NCBI RefSeq assembly: GCF_901447155.2
Contig: NZ_LR588415.1
Coordinates: forward strand, 230,885 to 294,884
Source of the DNA: Peptoniphilus catoniae
Lineage (GTDB): Bacteria > Bacillota > Clostridia > Tissierellales > Peptoniphilaceae
Direction: 5' to 3'
Length of the DNA: 64,000 nt
Shown: positions 62,421 to 64,000 of the stretch, piece by piece
Numbering within the stretch: position 1 is the first letter of the stretch
How the letters are laid out: the number at the start of each line of letters is the position of its first letter
Translations under genes and position numbers: made by a program
Notes under the pieces: model-generated
What the model was told of the DNA's origin: nothing
Database searches by the model: none
What the model saw: only the letters and a program-made list of their open reading frames with translations

Positions 62421-64000
62421 ATGGATATCTTAAAGGGACATAAAAGCAAGATTTTCGCAGCTGTATTCATTGCGATAATAGGAGTAGGATTTGGTGTAAT
62501 ACCTTATTTTTCTGTAGCAGGCATTATTAATAACTTGGTTGCAAAAAATACAAATTTAAATAATTATTATCCATATATTTTTGCTGTATTTTTGGGATTT
62601 TTGGCAAGTATATTATTTCATGAAATATCTACTATTATTTCTCATAATCTTGCCTACAGGATTATTGAAGATAAAAGAAAGTTATTAGCTGACAAATTAA
62701 GTAAAATTTCTATGGGAGAAGTTGAAAGAAAAAGCAGCGGACAGTGGTCTCAATTTATGGTGGAAACACTTGATAAAATGGAAAAACCGATTGCTCATGT
62801 GATTCCAGAAGTTATTGCTAATATATTCATTCCTATAGTATTGATCATAACAATTTTTATAATGGACTGGAGAATAGGAATTGCAAATTTACTTACAATT
62901 CCATTGGGATTATTGTTCTCAATGTTAATGATGCGAGGTTATGAAGAAAAATCTAAAAGATACCAAGAAGCAGCTAAAGCTATGAATACGACAATGGTTG
63001 AATATGTAAATGGTATTAAAGTTATAAAAGCATTTAATAAATCAGCATCATCATTTGGGAAATTTAGAAAGACTGTTGAAGAGAATAAGAACGCAATGCT
63101 TGATTGGTATTTGAGTGTTTGTTTTTCAATGACAGCAACTATGGAAACTATCCCGTCAACTATGGTATTCGTTTTACCAGCTTCCTTGTATTTCTTTATG
63201 AAGGGTAGTGTTGAAGTAGGGACTCTTATCACGTGTATATTGCTATCATATGCTTCATATAAACCATTAATAAAAGCTATGAGTCATATGGAAACAATAG
63301 CAAATATAAAAGTTGTATTTGAAGAAATAAAAAAAATAATGGAAATTCCTAACTTAAAAAGAGGAGAAGAAGTAAGAGATATAAAATCTTATGATGTAGA
63401 GTTTAAAGATGTTACATTTGCATATGAAGAGTCAAAGAATGTATTAAATAATATTTCGTTTAAAGCAAATGAAAATGAGTTAACTGCAATCGTTGGAAAT
63501 TCAGGTAGTGGAAAGTCTACTATTACAAAACTAATCGCAGGATTTTGGAATGTTTCTAATGGAGAAATTTTAATTGGAAAAACAAATTTGAACGAATTGC
63601 CTTTAAAACAGAATATGGAGCTTGTTAGCTATGTGTCGCAAGAAAACTTTCTTTTTAATAAAACAATATTAGAAAATTTAAAGATGGCGAAGGAAGATGC
63701 GAGTATGGATGAAATTAAAGAGGCTTGTGAAAAAGCGAGTTGCTATAATTTTATAAAGAGCCTACCAAATGGATATGAAACTATTGTAGGAAAGGGAGGA
63801 GCAAATCTTTCTGGAGGAGAAAAGCAAAGAATTGCAATAGCTAGGTGTTTTTTAAAGAATAGTCCTATTGTACTACTTGATGAAGCAACAGCATATTCTG
63901 ATCCTGACAATGAATCAGTTATTCAACAGTCTATTGATAAGTTAATTAAAGATAAAACAGTGATTATGGTAGCTCACAGGTTATCTACAATTGTAAATGC
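62421..64000 (+). CDS. ABC exporter, membrane-ATPase fusion (cut by window edge)
   Basis: From ATG 62421 the frame is open to the window end, about 526 residues. Six membrane helices (about 10-290) are followed by an ATPase domain with Walker A GNSGSGKS, signature LSGGEKQR, Walker B IVLLDEAT and the H-loop VAHRLST. It is a half-transporter of the type-IV exporter fold. A partner half is likely just beyond the window, as these clusters often encode two. It lies 3 nt after the ECF ATPase gene and is in the same operon. The substrate is unknown. Confidence 0.9.
   Translation, partial: MDILKGHKSKIFAAVFIAIIGVGFGVIPYFSVAGIINNLVAKNTNLNNYYPYIFAVFLGFLASILFHEISTIISHNLAYRIIEDKRKLLADKLSKISMGEVERKSSGQWSQFMVETLDKMEKPIAHVIPEVIANIFIPIVLIITIFIMDWRIGIANLLTIPLGLLFSMLMMRGYEEKSKRYQEAAKAMNTTMVEYVNGIKVIKAFNKSASSFGKFRKTVEENKNAMLDWYLSVCFSMTATMETIPSTMVFVLPASLYFFMKGSVEVGTLITCILLSYASYKPLIKAMSHMETIANIKVVFEEIKKIMEIPNLKRGEEVRDIKSYDVEFKDVTFAYEESKNVLNNISFKANENELTAIVGNSGSGKSTITKLIAGFWNVSNGEILIGKTNLNELPLKQNMELVSYVSQENFLFNKTILENLKMAKEDASMDEIKEACEKASCYNFIKSLPNGYETIVGKGGANLSGGEKQRIAIARCFLKNSPIVLLDEATAYSDPDNESVIQQSIDKLIKDKTVIMVAHRLSTIVN

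Overview
The window is AT-rich DNA from a low-GC Gram-positive anaerobe. Start codons, strong AGGAGG-type ribosome binding sites and Tn1549/CTn-like transfer genes suggest Clostridia or Tissierellia; a Peptoniphilaceae-like host is my guess, with low confidence. There are no rRNA, tRNA or core housekeeping genes. Almost everything belongs to one integrative and conjugative element (ICE) of the Tn1549 type, into which three related integrative and mobilizable elements (IMEs) have inserted.

Layout. 1-5370: right part of IME-1 (relaxase 3' end, hairpin array, DUF1016 nuclease, replication initiator, DnaC-like loader, serine recombinase), ending in a maff2 remnant. 5468-5746: start of virB6/trbL, cut by IME-2 (5744-18876). 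IME-2 carries an XRE regulator, a lactococcin-972-like bacteriocin with its ABC system, DUF3847, an RSF1010-like oriT, MobA/MobL relaxase, a DUF1016 nuclease, replication genes and a recombinase with an extra C-terminal domain. 18875-31291: ICE transfer operon (virB6 3' part, small membrane protein, PrgI, VirB4, NlpC/P60 hydrolase, DUF4315, BspA-type LRR surface protein, DUF4366/CD1107, TopB, C5 methyltransferase). 31278-50911: giant methylase/SNF2 helicase gene cut by IME-3 (37449-49440), which has the IME-2 plan but an orphan ABC permease pair and an ORF6N-PLD gene as cargo. 50955-51957: OB-fold-like protein and a Cro-like regulator. 52116-56686: a complete four-gene Qat anti-phage system. 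56694-58383 (minus): ICE relaxase and MobC, with a probable oriT upstream. 58694-64000: small ORF, TetR regulator, ECF transporter (S, T, A) and an ABC exporter that runs off the end.

How it works together. The ICE encodes the mating apparatus, relaxase and processing enzymes. The IMEs encode only relaxase, oriT, replication and integration functions and so depend on a conjugative helper. Each IME sits inside a core ICE gene (maff2, virB6, helicase), so the ICE should be transfer-defective until they excise; precise joining at the shared GA dinucleotide restores the reading frame for IME-2 and IME-3.

The most interesting undescribed signal is a set of short hairpin arrays in the variable slot between relaxase and rep of the IMEs. 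They lie just upstream of DUF1016 or ORF6N-PLD nuclease-like genes. One six-unit array is kept in two elements with almost identical spacing and partly compensated stems. Other notable points are a TnpV-like gene nested out of frame inside the helicase gene, iteron-like repeats inside all three rep genes, and a recombinase fused to a DUF7662-like domain.
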